Assembly (NCBI GenBank): GCA_026413225.1
Contig: CM048555.1
Location: 77,445,785-77,509,784 of the forward strand
Source: Otis tarda
Taxonomy: Eukaryota; Chordata; Aves; Otidiformes; Otididae
Direction: 5' to 3'
DNA length: 64,000 bases
Shown: positions 1 through 10,503 of the stretch, piece by piece
How the letters are laid out: every line of letters starts with the position of its first letter
How positions within the stretch are numbered: position 1 is the stretch's first letter
Program-made: the position numbers and the translations under genes
The notes under the pieces: model-generated
The model's database searches: none
What the model was told of the DNA's origin: nothing
What the model saw: the letters and a program-made list of their open reading frames with translations, nothing else

Positions 1-967
1 CACAGCATCTGAAAGATGTTAAGAAGCTTTCCAGCTCACTTTAACCCTTGAATATCCATTTTCGAAAAGTACAGACTCTTGAGACAGCTGGCTAATTATG
101 CTGGAAATTTTAGTAGTATTTGCTCCTAGATTCCTGCATCTTTGAACTCCCCCATGAGTGAATCAGGAATCCAAAACTTCTGGATTTCTTTGTTGTGCAC
201 TAGAACTATTAATAACCCTAGGATTCAAAACCAGGATATCAGACGGTGTTCCAAAAGTTTTCTGCTCCTAGATTTTTTTTTTTTCAGATGGAATTTCACT
301 CAGTTTATTTATTAATACAAAATTTCAGAATTTAACAGATTTCCAACATTTCTACAGTCAGATTGCAGATACTTAGAAAACTTGACTTGGAAATATATAT
401 CAGAATCTTGAAATTTTCCATATATGAGCACTACCAATTATTGACCAATTCTAATAACTGAATTTTTGAGATCCTATTATTACTGCTAGATAGTTATTTG
501 TTGACAGTCATGTCCCTGTAAGTTGCTTAATCTCAGAGTCATGCTAACATGATATTTTCTAAGAGTTAATTTTCCCAGAAGATGAGTGAAATGGGTGTGT
601 GACTGACAGCTTTTGAGTCTGTAAATATATCTTTACTGGTGCTATCATGCACCCAGAATCTTTCAGACCTTTATTCTACATATTTTCAGATGCTTACCTG
701 AAGCACATGAGTCTCCAGTGTTCAAACTGCAGAAGCCAACGGGCAGAGTTATTGGGTGAATCTTGACACCGTGTAATGTAATTCCTCTTCCCTGTCCTAG
801 ATCTTGATTTCTGTGTTATGAAACTTAAGTCACAAGGACAGAAAGAGGCTGCAGAACACTCAGATCAGTATACTGGCCTGGAAAAAGGAGAACTGAAAAA
901 AATTCAGACACACTGATGTGCATCAATCAATCAGTATGAAGGACTTCAAATTCCTATATGCTCCCTT
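1..967. other. Unique AT-rich sequence, no gene seen
   Basis: No open frame with recognisable protein similarity, no RNA gene and no known repeat was found. A short T-run lies near 272-284. The stretch ends at the target site of solo LTR 1. Confidence 0.6.
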
Positions 968-972
968 GATGT
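968..972. repeat. Target-site duplication, left copy (GATGT)
   Basis: Exact 5-bp match to 2121-2125, immediately outside the TG and CA ends of LTR 1. Confidence 0.92.
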
Positions 973-1146
973 TGTCGTGGTTTTGTTTAGTGAGGGGGGG
1001 CCTAAGGTGGTAGCTTCTGTAGGAAACTGCTAGAAGTTGCTCCCCTTTGTTCAGTGGACTCGGCCGGGCCTAGGGCGGATATGCTGCTGGCCAAGGCCGA
1101 GCCGATTGGTAGCAGAATGTTCCGTGATAACGCCTCTGTGATAACG

Positions 1147-1154
1147 TATTTAAG
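1147..1154 (+). promoter_or_regulatory. TATA-like box of LTR 1
   Basis: TATTTAAG lies about 175 bp into the LTR, after two GATAACG motifs. It is preserved in LTR 3 (24497-24504) and altered in LTR 2. That it is the promoter is inferred from its position in U3. Confidence 0.5.
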
Positions 1155-1517
1155 AAGGGGAAAACAGAGAAAAAAAAGAGAGAGAAGAGAAGATCTGAAG
1201 AAGCTGAGCGGGGGCAGAGGCGCAGAGGGGGAGGTGCAGGCCTCATGGGCCTTGCAGGCCTCACCCTCTGGCCTCCCGCCAGGTAGCCGACTGGGCCCGA
1301 CTCGGTCCGGCCTGGCTGCAAGAAGTGGAGAGGAGATGAGAAGTTAAGTGAATAAGATGTAAAAAGATCCTGAGAGACATCTTCCAGCCTGTTGTGAGGA
1401 ACGGCTGCAGACGCCAAGGTCAGTTCAGAAGGAGGGGGAGGAGTAATGCGGCTCCTGGCCAAGATTCCCCTGCAGCCTGTGGTGATGACCATGGTGGAGC
1501 AGGTTGTCCCCCTGCAG

Positions 1518-1729
1518 TCCATGGAGGTTCACGGAGGAGCAGAGATCCACTTGGAGCCCGTGAAGGACCCCGTACTGGGGGAGGTGGATGCCTGAAGGCG
1601 GCTGTGGCCCGTGGAGGGCCCGCTGGGACAGCCGTTCTGGAGAGACTGTACTCCGTGGAAGAGATGACCCACGCCGGAGCAGTTCCACGAAGGACTGTGG
1701 CGTAGGGGTGGGACCCCACAACGGAGCAG
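1518..1729 (+). repeat. Degenerate ~45-bp repeats inside LTR 1
   Basis: About five imperfect copies of a unit that starts near CCCRTGGARG and ends near GGAGCAG occur head to tail. The copies are clearer in LTR 3 (24853-25064), where their starts are 39 to 51 bp apart. Confidence 0.55.
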
Positions 1730-1931
1730 GGGAGGAATGTGAGGAGTTCTTCCCCCGACCATGAAGCAGCGGCGTGAAACAACGTATGATGAACTGACTG
1801 CAACCCCCATTCCCTCTTCCCAGCTGTGCCGCTCAGGAGGGGAGGTAGTAGAGATAATGTTAAGTTTGGGAAGAGGGAGGGGTGGGGGGAGGTTATCTTG
1901 TTCTCTGTCTCATTATCCTGCTGTTTGTAGT

Positions 1932-1937
1932 AATAAA
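1932..1937 (+). terminator. Poly(A) signal of LTR 1
   Basis: AATAAA, conserved in all three LTRs of this family, about 190 bp before the LTR end. It sets the plus orientation. Confidence 0.65.
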
Positions 1938-2120
1938 TGAATAGTTTTCCCCAAGTCGAGTCTGTTTTGCCCGTGACGGTAACTTTAAGGATTTCTCCCT
2001 GTCCTTATCTCAAACCTCGAGCCGTTTTTCCTTATATTTTCTCTCCCTGTTCTCTCGGAAGGTGGGGGGAGTGAGAGAGAGACTGCGTAGTCTGGTCCTG
2101 ATCAGGGCTGAACTACGACA

Positions 2121-2125
2121 GATGT
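2121..2125. repeat. Target-site duplication, right copy (GATGT)
   Basis: Exact 5-bp match to 968-972. Confidence 0.92.
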
Positions 2126-3101
2126 TCAGAGGACAGATATCAACAGTTCCAGTTGATGATCTCAACAGGTAAAACTGAGTGAATGAATGGATGCTAAATG
2201 GTACAGCAGAATCACAACAGTTTCAGTGGGTATAGTCCTACCAGCATGGTTTATGAACCATGGCCATGGTTAGTCCCATTAACTTCTATGGGGGTCTTTA
2301 CAATAACTTATGGGATACTGCTGCAGAGAAACATGGTGTTTGTTCATCAATTGCATGCATTTCTCCTAGAATTTTAAAACTTTCTTGTCTTGCAGCTTTG
2401 AAATATTTATAGATGCTTGTAGTTACTGAAATGCCTTCTTGGGAAACATTCAAGCTGTTGTTTTAAAAATGTATAAATATGGCTTGCTTTAACAGCTATT
2501 TCTGAATTTAGATGCAAGACATCCCTTCCTTTCACTGTTTACTTACTCTCTGAACCTTTGGGTTGTGGGTAAGAAGCAGAAGAGACCGAACCCAAGCATT
2601 ACACTTCGATTTGCCTTTAAGACCATTAATACTACAACAGTGATTATGGCTCTTCTTTGTTAGCAGCAGGAGATGTGCAGAGACAAAGAGTGTAATCCTT
2701 GCAAAGGTTTTTTCTTTCTTCTTGTTGCTGTTGCATTTTGCAGTACGTGAAGTTCTCTTTGGAGACAAAAGTGGCTATCCTTCTCTCTGCCCTTGCCCTT
2801 TCTGGGTCCATCAGTCTGAAGTACTCCGACATTTGAAACTCTGGGAAAGAGGATGGTCGGAAAAGAGAAAGCTGAAATAATTATTGATTGGCTGTTTTCA
2901 CATAAGTGGCAATCTTCCTGCTCTTGCATTTTAGTTTCTGTTCAATTCCAGGTGAAATATTAATATAAAATAATAATAATAATGCCAAAGATACTGCTGC
3001 TGCTACTACTACTACTAAAATAATTTTTATTATGACATTATCAATAGTATCACATTATACTTAGCAACTTTACAGCTTACTTTTTTTTTTCAAAAAGGTC
3101 A
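2126..3101. other. Unique sequence with a short trinucleotide tract
   Basis: No gene is seen. An (AAT)n run at about 2970-2983 is followed by CTG and CTA triplets at about 2993-3016. Minus-strand open frames of 62-89 codons near 2532-2929 show no family resemblance and overlap each other in different frames, so they are taken as chance. Confidence 0.5.
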
Positions 3102-3250
3102 GTCACTATTATTATCTCTGCGGCTTTTTTTAACAGTTGATGAAAACAGAGATTAAAGAAGAAATTAATTTGTACAAGGTCACTCCACAGAGCAATGGAA
3201 AAGCTATGGATTGAAATCAGGTTTCCTGAGTCCCAAGCCAGCTCTTTAAC
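3102..3250 (+). mobile_element. MIR-like SINE fragment
   Basis: The order of blocks follows the MIR core and 3' part: an ATTATTATCTCT block, a GATGAAAACAGAG block, an ACAAGGTCACTCCACAG block (MIR: caaggtcacacag), then a GATTGAAATCAGG block (MIR: ggatttgaacccagg) and a final CAGCTCTTTAAC. These are ancient amniote SINEs shared by birds and mammals. The match is from memory and diverged, with no target duplication seen. Confidence 0.6.
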
Positions 3251-5428
3251 GTATGGCGACAACGCTTCTTACGAAGGATAGCAGGCACTTAAGAGAACGA
3301 AATACCACAGCATTAAATGAAAAGTACCACATTAAAGATTTTTGCTTTGCACATTTTATAGTCCATTCCCTTTTATGAATTCCAGAAATTCACATTTATT
3401 TGTAAGACATAAAGGAGAAAGAAATGATGCCCAGTAACTGTTGCTATTAATAATTTTTTCAGAGAGTATTTTTTTCTGGATAAAATGGACTGGGATAGTC
3501 TTGCAGATACTCTTGCAGGTAGGAAGTATAATGAGGAATAGAGTATAATTACTATTGATGTTACTGTGTTCAGGTGAAGTGAAGATGTAGGCAATATGTG
3601 CGTAGATTGGCTACATACTGCTTCTTGCCTACCTCTGTCTCAAAAGACAACACTGCCCGAGGCAAAGTCAAGTTCTCATATCCTGATATGATCTGAGCAA
3701 GGTCATCATATTCCCATCTTGCTTTTCCACTGGAGTAGTCAGGTGTCACCTAACACCACAAAGTATTCATCATTAAAGAGTAAGCAGTTGCCACTCAGCA
3801 GTATTTGAATTTCTGAAGGTATTTCCCACTCTAGCTTTGTGGATGGACTTTCTCGGTATCACTTTGAGCTAGTGTGAAGATCTGAAAACTAACCAAAAAC
3901 CAAAACTAGGAGAAATATCAAGAAGGTGGAAAAATCTACTTGTGATGACCTCAGAAGTTAAATAAACACTAATTCGAATACAGTGTTCTTTGTCCAGAGG
4001 CAATCCCAGTTTGCTAATTATTAATATTACTTTTTATTAGTTCAGCAAATCTCAAAAGGTAAATGCTGCATTAATAATGAGCTGTAGGCATTAGCAGGAT
4101 GTGTTAAGATCTTGCTGTACTGACTGTGGGTATTCCCATAGAGAATATTTGTAGAAAAGCAGTATAAATAAGGAAGCTACTAAAATACTCTAGATTCTCA
4201 ATGACTTGGAGAATTTGGGGCACTTACATCTTTTAAGATCTTTATATTTTTTTCTAGGATGGGGAAAACAAGTGGATTTAAAGCAGTTTAAAAAAACCAA
4301 AAGAACAGACTTATCTTTTCAGTTTCCCATTTAAATAATCTAATTTTGACACCAAGCTTGGTAAGTAAACACAGTGAATTATGTTTTCCACTGATGTAAA
4401 CTTTTCAAGATACATTGTCTTTTTTTTTCTGAGACCTGTTCCCATTTACCCCAGTGTTTCATAAAAAACAGTGGATCACTCTAATGTAGAAGGGTGGCAA
4501 CTCTGTCCAGCTGTTAATTACTTTTTCACTGTGGGAAATATACTTTGTCGGACTGCATTAATAGTTGAACTATGTAGCCAAACAGTCAGAAAGAGGTAGA
4601 TTGGATGAAGTTGAAAAACCTAAATATATATGTGTGTGATATGAAATATTCCATTCAACTGAAGATCTATTAAATAATAAAAATATGGTATTTAAAAGCA
4701 ACTCCTTTGATTATAGTGTATTTAATAAAATTAAAAAGTTTTTTAAAAGACCAGTTACCACCATTACTTTTGGATACTCACCTTAAGAATTCAACAGTTA
4801 ACTACTTGCTTAAGCTATTACAGCCCTGAGTTTAATTTCCAATTATTTATGGCAGAGCTCCTGAGGTTGTAGAGTTTTATGGTTCTGAAGTCTTCTCAAT
4901 TTATTCTATTTTTATTGTTTTACATTGCATAACTAAACATTCAAGGAGATCAGAGCCTGGATTTTTCACCTCTTCTGTGAATATCCCAGCCAAAACCTTA
5001 TATTGCTAAGCAAAACTACTTCAAATTGTGATAGAACCTGAATACAACAGTAGTTTGAAAACAAGACCTTGCTATAGGTCTCTGCTCTCATTCAGGTGGA
5101 GGATAATTTTATATTATGGATACAAATAGTACAGGTTAAGGCTGTACCTTCTATAGCCATGTCAGAGTACTTCCTCTTGTGTGAGCAGATCATTTTCAAC
5201 AGACGTGATATGAGCTTAAGTCATTTCTGACAGAAAAGGAAACCTGAGCTTTCCTCTACTTAGTCTTAACCACTGACATATTGTCTCTAGCAAGGACATC
5301 ACCACCTGACTTTTTACTTCTGTGAAATTAAATAAAAAACACTAATTAAAGTTTTTGAGGAATTGGTGTGGGGTTCATTAAATTTCAGGATAACTGAAAG
5401 CTAAGTATCATGATAAATTTATTGTTTT

Positions 5429-5509
5429 ACTACTACTATTACTACTAGTAGCAGTAATACCAACAATCAACCAACCAACACCAGTAACACCAATCAACAC
5501 CAACATTGG
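5429..5509. repeat. ACT/ACC-rich low-complexity tract
   Basis: Runs of TACTACTAC and TAGTAG triplets pass into CAACCAACC-type sequence, with imperfect ACACCAA units. This is a decayed microsatellite. Confidence 0.6.
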
Positions 5510-6246
5510 TATATACTGTTTTCACTGTGACCAACATGAGACTCTTCACAGCACTCAAATGAGTGGGGAAAAATACCTAGGTACTCTCAACGGCTATGAA
5601 CATTTTGATTTATTCAGATTCAGGTGTTGTTATAAGTGTTACACTTATTTGATAGTTTAGATAAGAGTATGAAGAATATCAGATAAATGGGATTTATCAA
5701 TGAAGGGTCAAGAAAGAGAAACATTTTTGTCTTTAGGCACATTTAAAAATGCCATTAATTTTCCTTTTCTTTAGATTTCGTTGTGCCCTTTGTGCTTGCG
5801 TTATTTTCACTTAGGTCATACAGGCCTGTCAGACTCTATTTAAATCATCTTTATATTCTTTACATTGTAGTAAGCAAAGAAGTTATACTGTGGCAAATAT
5901 GCAGTAAAATGCCAGATTCTCACTGAACTTTTTCACTATAACATCCCAAACAGCCTTCATGGAGTAACTCCCAATATTTGTCTTTTGCCAGTGGAAATAT
6001 TCCTAGTTATCTCAATAGGCTCAGTTCAGGTCTTTGTGAGGAGAGAATAAAATAAAAGATGTCAGAAGATTTAAGTGGTTAGTGGACTTGAGTCAAAATA
6101 TGTCTGGATATCCATTAGGCATAACAAAAGTTCACAGAGGAAAGGTGCTCAGAGATACAACTGAACAGAGTACAAGATGGACACTTATCACAATGATTTC
6201 TAAGTTAATAAAAAAAAAGAGAGGTATTATTAAATAATTAAAAATG

Positions 6247-6289
6247 TCTCTCTCTCTCTTTCTTCTTTCTTTTTTTTTTTTTTTTTTTC
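6247..6289 (+). repeat. Pyrimidine tract, (CT)n then poly-T
   Basis: Forty-three uninterrupted pyrimidines: a CT dinucleotide run, a mixed TTC section, then about 20 T. Confidence 0.85.
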
Positions 6290-7568
6290 ATATTATCTGC
6301 CATGGAAAACCAGATATTTTAATGATGACCTGAAAGTATTTGCATTCCAAATTTCCTTATATCAAAATGATGTTCTTATTTGCTTCTATTTCTAAATGAA
6401 GTTAAGAAGAAGAAGGTTTTCTGAGAAAAGTGAAAAGTGTAGATAGAAATGAAATATTTGATTATTTTCAGTTAGCCAAAAACTAAATGAAATTTCCTAT
6501 GCAAAACAACTGAACTAACCCTTCAGCAGCTTGAAGAATGATTCCTGGGGAGAGGAGCAATTATATAAAAAGATTAGACCTGATTTTCCACTTCATAATA
6601 AGCAGCATAATTTAATCTAATTCATTGGGTTTCTCGTCATTCAATTTAGGATTAAATTAAGTTCTTCATTTCACCGATATATATCTGAATTAAATAAAAA
6701 GGTTTGGGCTTCCCTATATACTAAATTTGTTACCAAATGAGTCAATGCAGAGATACAGAAGGACTGAGAAATGAGCTAATACTTTTTTAAGGGGAAGAGG
6801 CTGATTCCTTTCTCACTGTTTGATGTCTGTAAGTCCCAAAATTTAAAATATAACAGTAGGGTAATAGTTTGGTATATGCGTGGATCATGTGTGGTTTGCC
6901 ATGTTGAAACAGACCTTCTATAAAATATACACAAAATAATTTGATGATTAAATATAGAAAAAAATATTTTAAAAGCCATGAAATACAGTATAAGTAACTT
7001 TAAGACCAGAATATTGCTAGAAAATGAAATAATAACATTTATGCCCATTACTTACAGTAGAAATACAATATAACATTTATTTCCTTTAACCACTACATCT
7101 ACTTTGATGTCATAGATATGGATGGATGAACGAATGAATAAATGAACGTCTAAAACATTCCATTATAATAAGACTGCTATACACAGAATACAATATACTT
7201 ATTTTATCCAAACATATATACACTTCAGAAGTACGGTATATGGTACATTATAATAAAGCAACAACAATAAATCCATGGCTGCGATCATTCTGGTCAGTAT
7301 TATTTATCATTCTCTGTGGCAATTCTCTAAAGATGGTGAGATTCTTATTGCCTTTATTACATATAAATTAAAATATATGTATTTGTAGACTTTTATACTT
7401 TGATTCTTTAAATAAGTCAATGCAGACTTTGTGCTCTAAATAAAATAAATCATATATATTTAGGGACCCTCAACTGAGAGACAGATTAAATCTGTAAGGA
7501 ACAGACCAGAGTCTTTCAGCAGCACTTAGGGTGAGGTGATTAGTTTTGCCAAACAGGTCTGTCACTGT

Positions 7569-7851
7569 ATCACAGAATCACAGAATCACAGAATTATCAA
7601 GATTGGAAAAGACCTAAAAGATCATCCAGTCCAACCATCACCAATACTTCTCAGCTAAATCATATCCCTCTACACAACATCCAAACGTTTCTTGAACACC
7701 CCCATGGTCGGTGACTCCACCACCTCCCTGGGCAGTGCATTCCAGTGCCTGACTACCCTTTCCGAGAAGTAATATTTCCTAATGTCCAGCCTGAATCTCC
7801 CCTGGCGCAGCTTGAAACCATTGCCTCTAGTTCTTGCCTCTTACTGTAACC
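7569..7851 (-). mobile_element. CR1 LINE fragment, 3' end, older subfamily
   Basis: On the minus strand this is a 5'-truncated CR1 covering the end of ORF2 and the 3' UTR. The ATCACAGA tail repeats lie at the low-coordinate end, followed inward by the GGACTGGATG block and the CCAGGGAGGTGGTGGAGTC block seen in CR1. The tail (TCTGTGAT) and body differ from the other copies here, so it belongs to another CR1 subfamily. It is about 280 bp of an element that is about 4.5 kb when full length. Confidence 0.9.
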
Positions 7852-8262
7852 AAACAGTAAACCTTATTTTTTTTTTCCAATAAAAGTTTTAAATAAAAAT
7901 TTTTCACTGCCACTCATAAATGTGTAAGAGAGATTTTTAAATCAGTTGAAGAAAACAAAAGTTAAAAAAAATACAAATTCCTACCTATATCTAGGATATA
8001 GATTCCTAGAAAGCTTATCACAGCAAATTCCATAGCATGATTCCTACCCTGTCTGTGTTTTACTAAGTGGTAAAGGTAGAATTAGGGATTTTTTTTTTAA
8101 TTTTGGGATTTTCAAAAGCCCTTAACTTCCCAGGTTCCAATTAAATTGCTCTGCATTTTTAAACATCTAAGTATGTTTGAATATCTGCTTCAAAACTCCT
8201 GGTCTTCGTGCCCATTTTGTACAATCCCCTTAATTATAATAGCTGAGCACTATGCAGCGATT
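7852..8262. other. Unique sequence between CR1 and MIR-like element
   Basis: Nothing recognisable; A/T runs at 7866-7877 and 8090-8100. Confidence 0.5.
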
Positions 8263-8437
8263 AATGGAATTTATCCCTGTGAGACAGGGAAATCCTCTCA
8301 TGGCTTTGGTAGCCTGAGAATGACATACGTAACAGATTTAGAGGCTTTCCCAGAGTCACACAGAGAGGCTAGGATGAAGCCAAGAAGTGAACTCATGCTC
8401 CTCAAATTCAATCCACTGCTCTATCTGGTCACCCCTT
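8263..8437 (+). mobile_element. Possible MIR-like SINE fragment
   Basis: A CCCAGAGTCACACAGAG block (8350-8366) is followed by GAAGCCAAGAAGTGAACTC and a closing CCACTGCTCT. This is the order of the MIR 3' half (ggtcacacag, ggatttgaactc, ccatgctct). The upstream part, with GTGAGACAGGGAAAT, could be the MIR middle. It is more diverged than the copy at 3102. A 124-codon open frame (8146-8520) runs across it and is probably chance. Confidence 0.45.
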
Positions 8438-8556
8438 CTTTATTTCTGGAAAGGGCCAGAGTGGGAGCAGAAAGGATGATGGCTTACACACACTTTTCTC
8501 TCCTTTTTGTTACTGTCTGACTCCTTCCCTAATTATTTTACTCCTTATGCTAATAT

Positions 8557-10503
8557 GAATCATAGAATAATAGAATCATAGAATGGTTAGAGTTGGAAGG
8601 GACCTTCAAAGGTCATCTAGTCCAACCCCCTGGCAAGAAGCAGGGACATCTCCTGACTAGATCAGGTTGCTCAGAGCCTCATCCAGCCTGGCCTTGAACA
8701 TTTCCAGGGATGGGGCATCCACCACCTCTCTGGGCAACCTGTTCCAGTGCTCTACAACTCTCATTGTAAAAAAATTTTTTCTAATATCTAATCTAAACCT
8801 ACCTCCTTCTAATTTAAACCCATTACCCCTTGTCCTATCACAACAGGCCCTACTGAACAGCCTCTCCCCATCTTTCCTGTAGGCCCCCTTGAGGTGTTGG
8901 AAGACCGCTATCAGGTCTCCCCGGAGCCTCCTCTTCTCCAGGCTGAACAGCCCCAACTCTTTCAGCCTGTCCTCATAGGAGAGGTGCTCCAGCCCTCTGA
9001 TCATCTTGGTGGCCCTCCTCTGGACCCTTTCCAACTGGTCCATGTCCTTCTTATGTTGGGGACTGCAGAACTGGACGCAGTACTCCAGGTGGGGCCTCAC
9101 CAGGGCAGAGTAGAGGGGCAGAATCACCTCCCTCGACCTGCTGGCCACGCTCCTCTTGATGCAGCCCAGAATGCGGTTGGCCTTCTGGGCCGCGAGGGCG
9201 CATTGCCTGCTCATGTTGAGCCTCTCGTCTACCAGCACTCCCAAGTCTTTCTCCTCAGGGCTGCTCTCAATCCATTCTCCGCCCAGCCTGTATTTGTGCC
9301 TGGGATTGCCACGACCCAGGTGCAGGACCTTGCACTTGGCCTGGTTGAACTTCATGAGGTTGGCACGGGCCCACCTCTCCAGCCTGTCCAGGTCCCTCTG
9401 GATGGCATCTCTCCCTTCCAGCGAGTCGACGGCACCACACAGCTTGGTGTCATCTGTGAACTTGCTGAGGGTGCACTCTATCCCACTGTCCATGTCGCCG
9501 ACAAAGATGTTGAACAGGGCCGGGCCCAACACGGACCCCTGAGGGACGCCACTGGTGACCGGTCTCCTCTTGGACATTGAGCCATTGACCACCATCCAGC
9601 CAACTCCATATCCACCGAGTGGTCCATCCATCGAACCCATGCCTCTCTAGTTTAGAGAGAAGGATGTAATGCGGGACAGTGTCAAATGCCTTGCACAAGT
9701 CCAGGTAGATGATATCCGTTGCCCATCCCTTGTCCACCGATGCTGTTACCCCGTCATAAAAGGCCACCAAATTGGTCAGGCACGATCTGCCCTTGGTGAA
9801 GCCATGTTGGCTGTCACCAACCACCTCCTTGCTCTCCATGTGCCTTAGCATGCTTTCCAGGAGAATCTGCTCCATGACCTTGCCAGGCACGGAGGTGAGG
9901 CTGACCGGCCTGTAGTTGCCCGGGTCTTCCTTACTCACCTTTTTAAAAATGGGGGTTATGTTCCCTCTCTTCCAGTCATCGGGGACCTCACCAGACCGCC
10001 ACGATTTCTCAAATATGATGGCCAGTGTCTTGGCAACTTCATCCGCCAGTTCCCTCAGGACGCGCTGATGGATCTCATCAGGCCCCATGGACTTGTGCAC
10101 CTTCAAGTTCCTTAGATGATCCCGCACCTGCTCTTCGAGCACCGTGGGCGGTTCTTCATCCTCACAGTCCCTGCCTGTGCCTTCCACAGCTTGGGTGGGG
10201 AGACAAGAGCCCTTATCAGTGAAGACTGAGGCAAAGAAGTCATTGAGTACCTCAGCCTTCTCCACATCCCGGGTAACCACGACACCCGTTACCTTCCGGA
10301 AGGGGCCTACATTCTCCTTGGATTTTCTTTTGTCCCCTACATACCTGTAAAAGCTTTTTTTGTTACTTTTTATATCCCTGGCCAGATTCGATTCCGTCAG
10401 GGCTTTAGCCTTCCTCACCCTATCCCTGGCCGCTCGCACAGCCACTCGGTAGTCCTCCCAGGCTACCTGTCCCCGCTTCCACCCTCTATAGGCTTCCTTC
10501 TGT
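8557..10503 (-). mobile_element. CR1 LINE, 1.95 kb, 5'-truncated
   Basis: The 3' tail (ATTCTATGAT-type repeats) is at 8557-8585. Reading leftward on the minus strand, the sequence contains most of ORF2 from the segment before the reverse transcriptase to its stop at 8657-8659, then about 100 bp of 3' UTR. The 5' break is near 10503, where similarity to the other long copy ends. The endonuclease half of ORF2 and all of ORF1 are missing. It belongs to the same subfamily as the copy at 33465-35628. Confidence 0.95.
8657..10503 (-). pseudogene. CR1 ORF2 reverse transcriptase, broken by a 17-bp deletion
   Basis: The LINE ORF2 product reverse-transcribes its own RNA at the nicked target site. The upstream open frame (10541 down to 9450) carries the fingers and the catalytic aspartate motif YLDLCKAFD. 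The downstream frame (9640 down to 8657) carries motif B ([11 protein letters not shown]), the catalytic FTDDTKL, then [15 protein letters not shown] and the CR1 C-terminus ending LDEALSNLI. Near 9592 the two frames fail to join: against the copy at 33465-35628, 17 bp are missing between two TGG triplets, shifting the frame. The endonuclease domain is absent through 5' truncation. It cannot make a working protein. Confidence 0.93.

Larger units (their letters stand above)
973..2120 (+). mobile_element. Solo LTR 1 of an endogenous retrovirus, ERVL-like, 1148 bp
   Basis: The element starts TGTCGTGGTTTTG and ends GAACTACGACA, so it has the TG...CA ends of an LTR and a 9-of-10 inverted terminal match (TGTCGTRGTT). 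It is flanked by an exact 5-bp duplication, GATGT at 968-972 and 2121-2125, which marks the full insertion. Orientation is plus: a TATA-like TATTTAAG lies at 1147-1154 and a poly(A) signal AATAAA at 1932-1937, with about 180 bp of U5 after it. The body is GC-rich, unlike its AT-rich surroundings. It matches LTR 2 and LTR 3 at about 93% over the first 155 bp by eye. No primer-binding site or retroviral gene adjoins it, so it is a solo LTR left by recombination between the two LTRs of a provirus. The 5-bp duplication and the resemblance to common bird ERVL LTRs suggest class III; that assignment is inference. Confidence 0.92.
3251..7568. other. 4.3 kb unique AT-rich sequence, no gene seen
   Basis: No transposon, exon or RNA gene was recognised. 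It holds low-complexity tracts: ACT/ACC triplet-like sequence at about 5429-5509, a 43-bp pyrimidine tract at 6247-6289, and a GAAT-rich tract near 7118-7147. Open frames here are short and without family features. Confidence 0.5.

Noticed and set aside
8146..8520. 124-codon plus-strand open frame
   Set aside because: It overlaps a MIR-like stretch, has no recognisable domain and no splice or promoter context.
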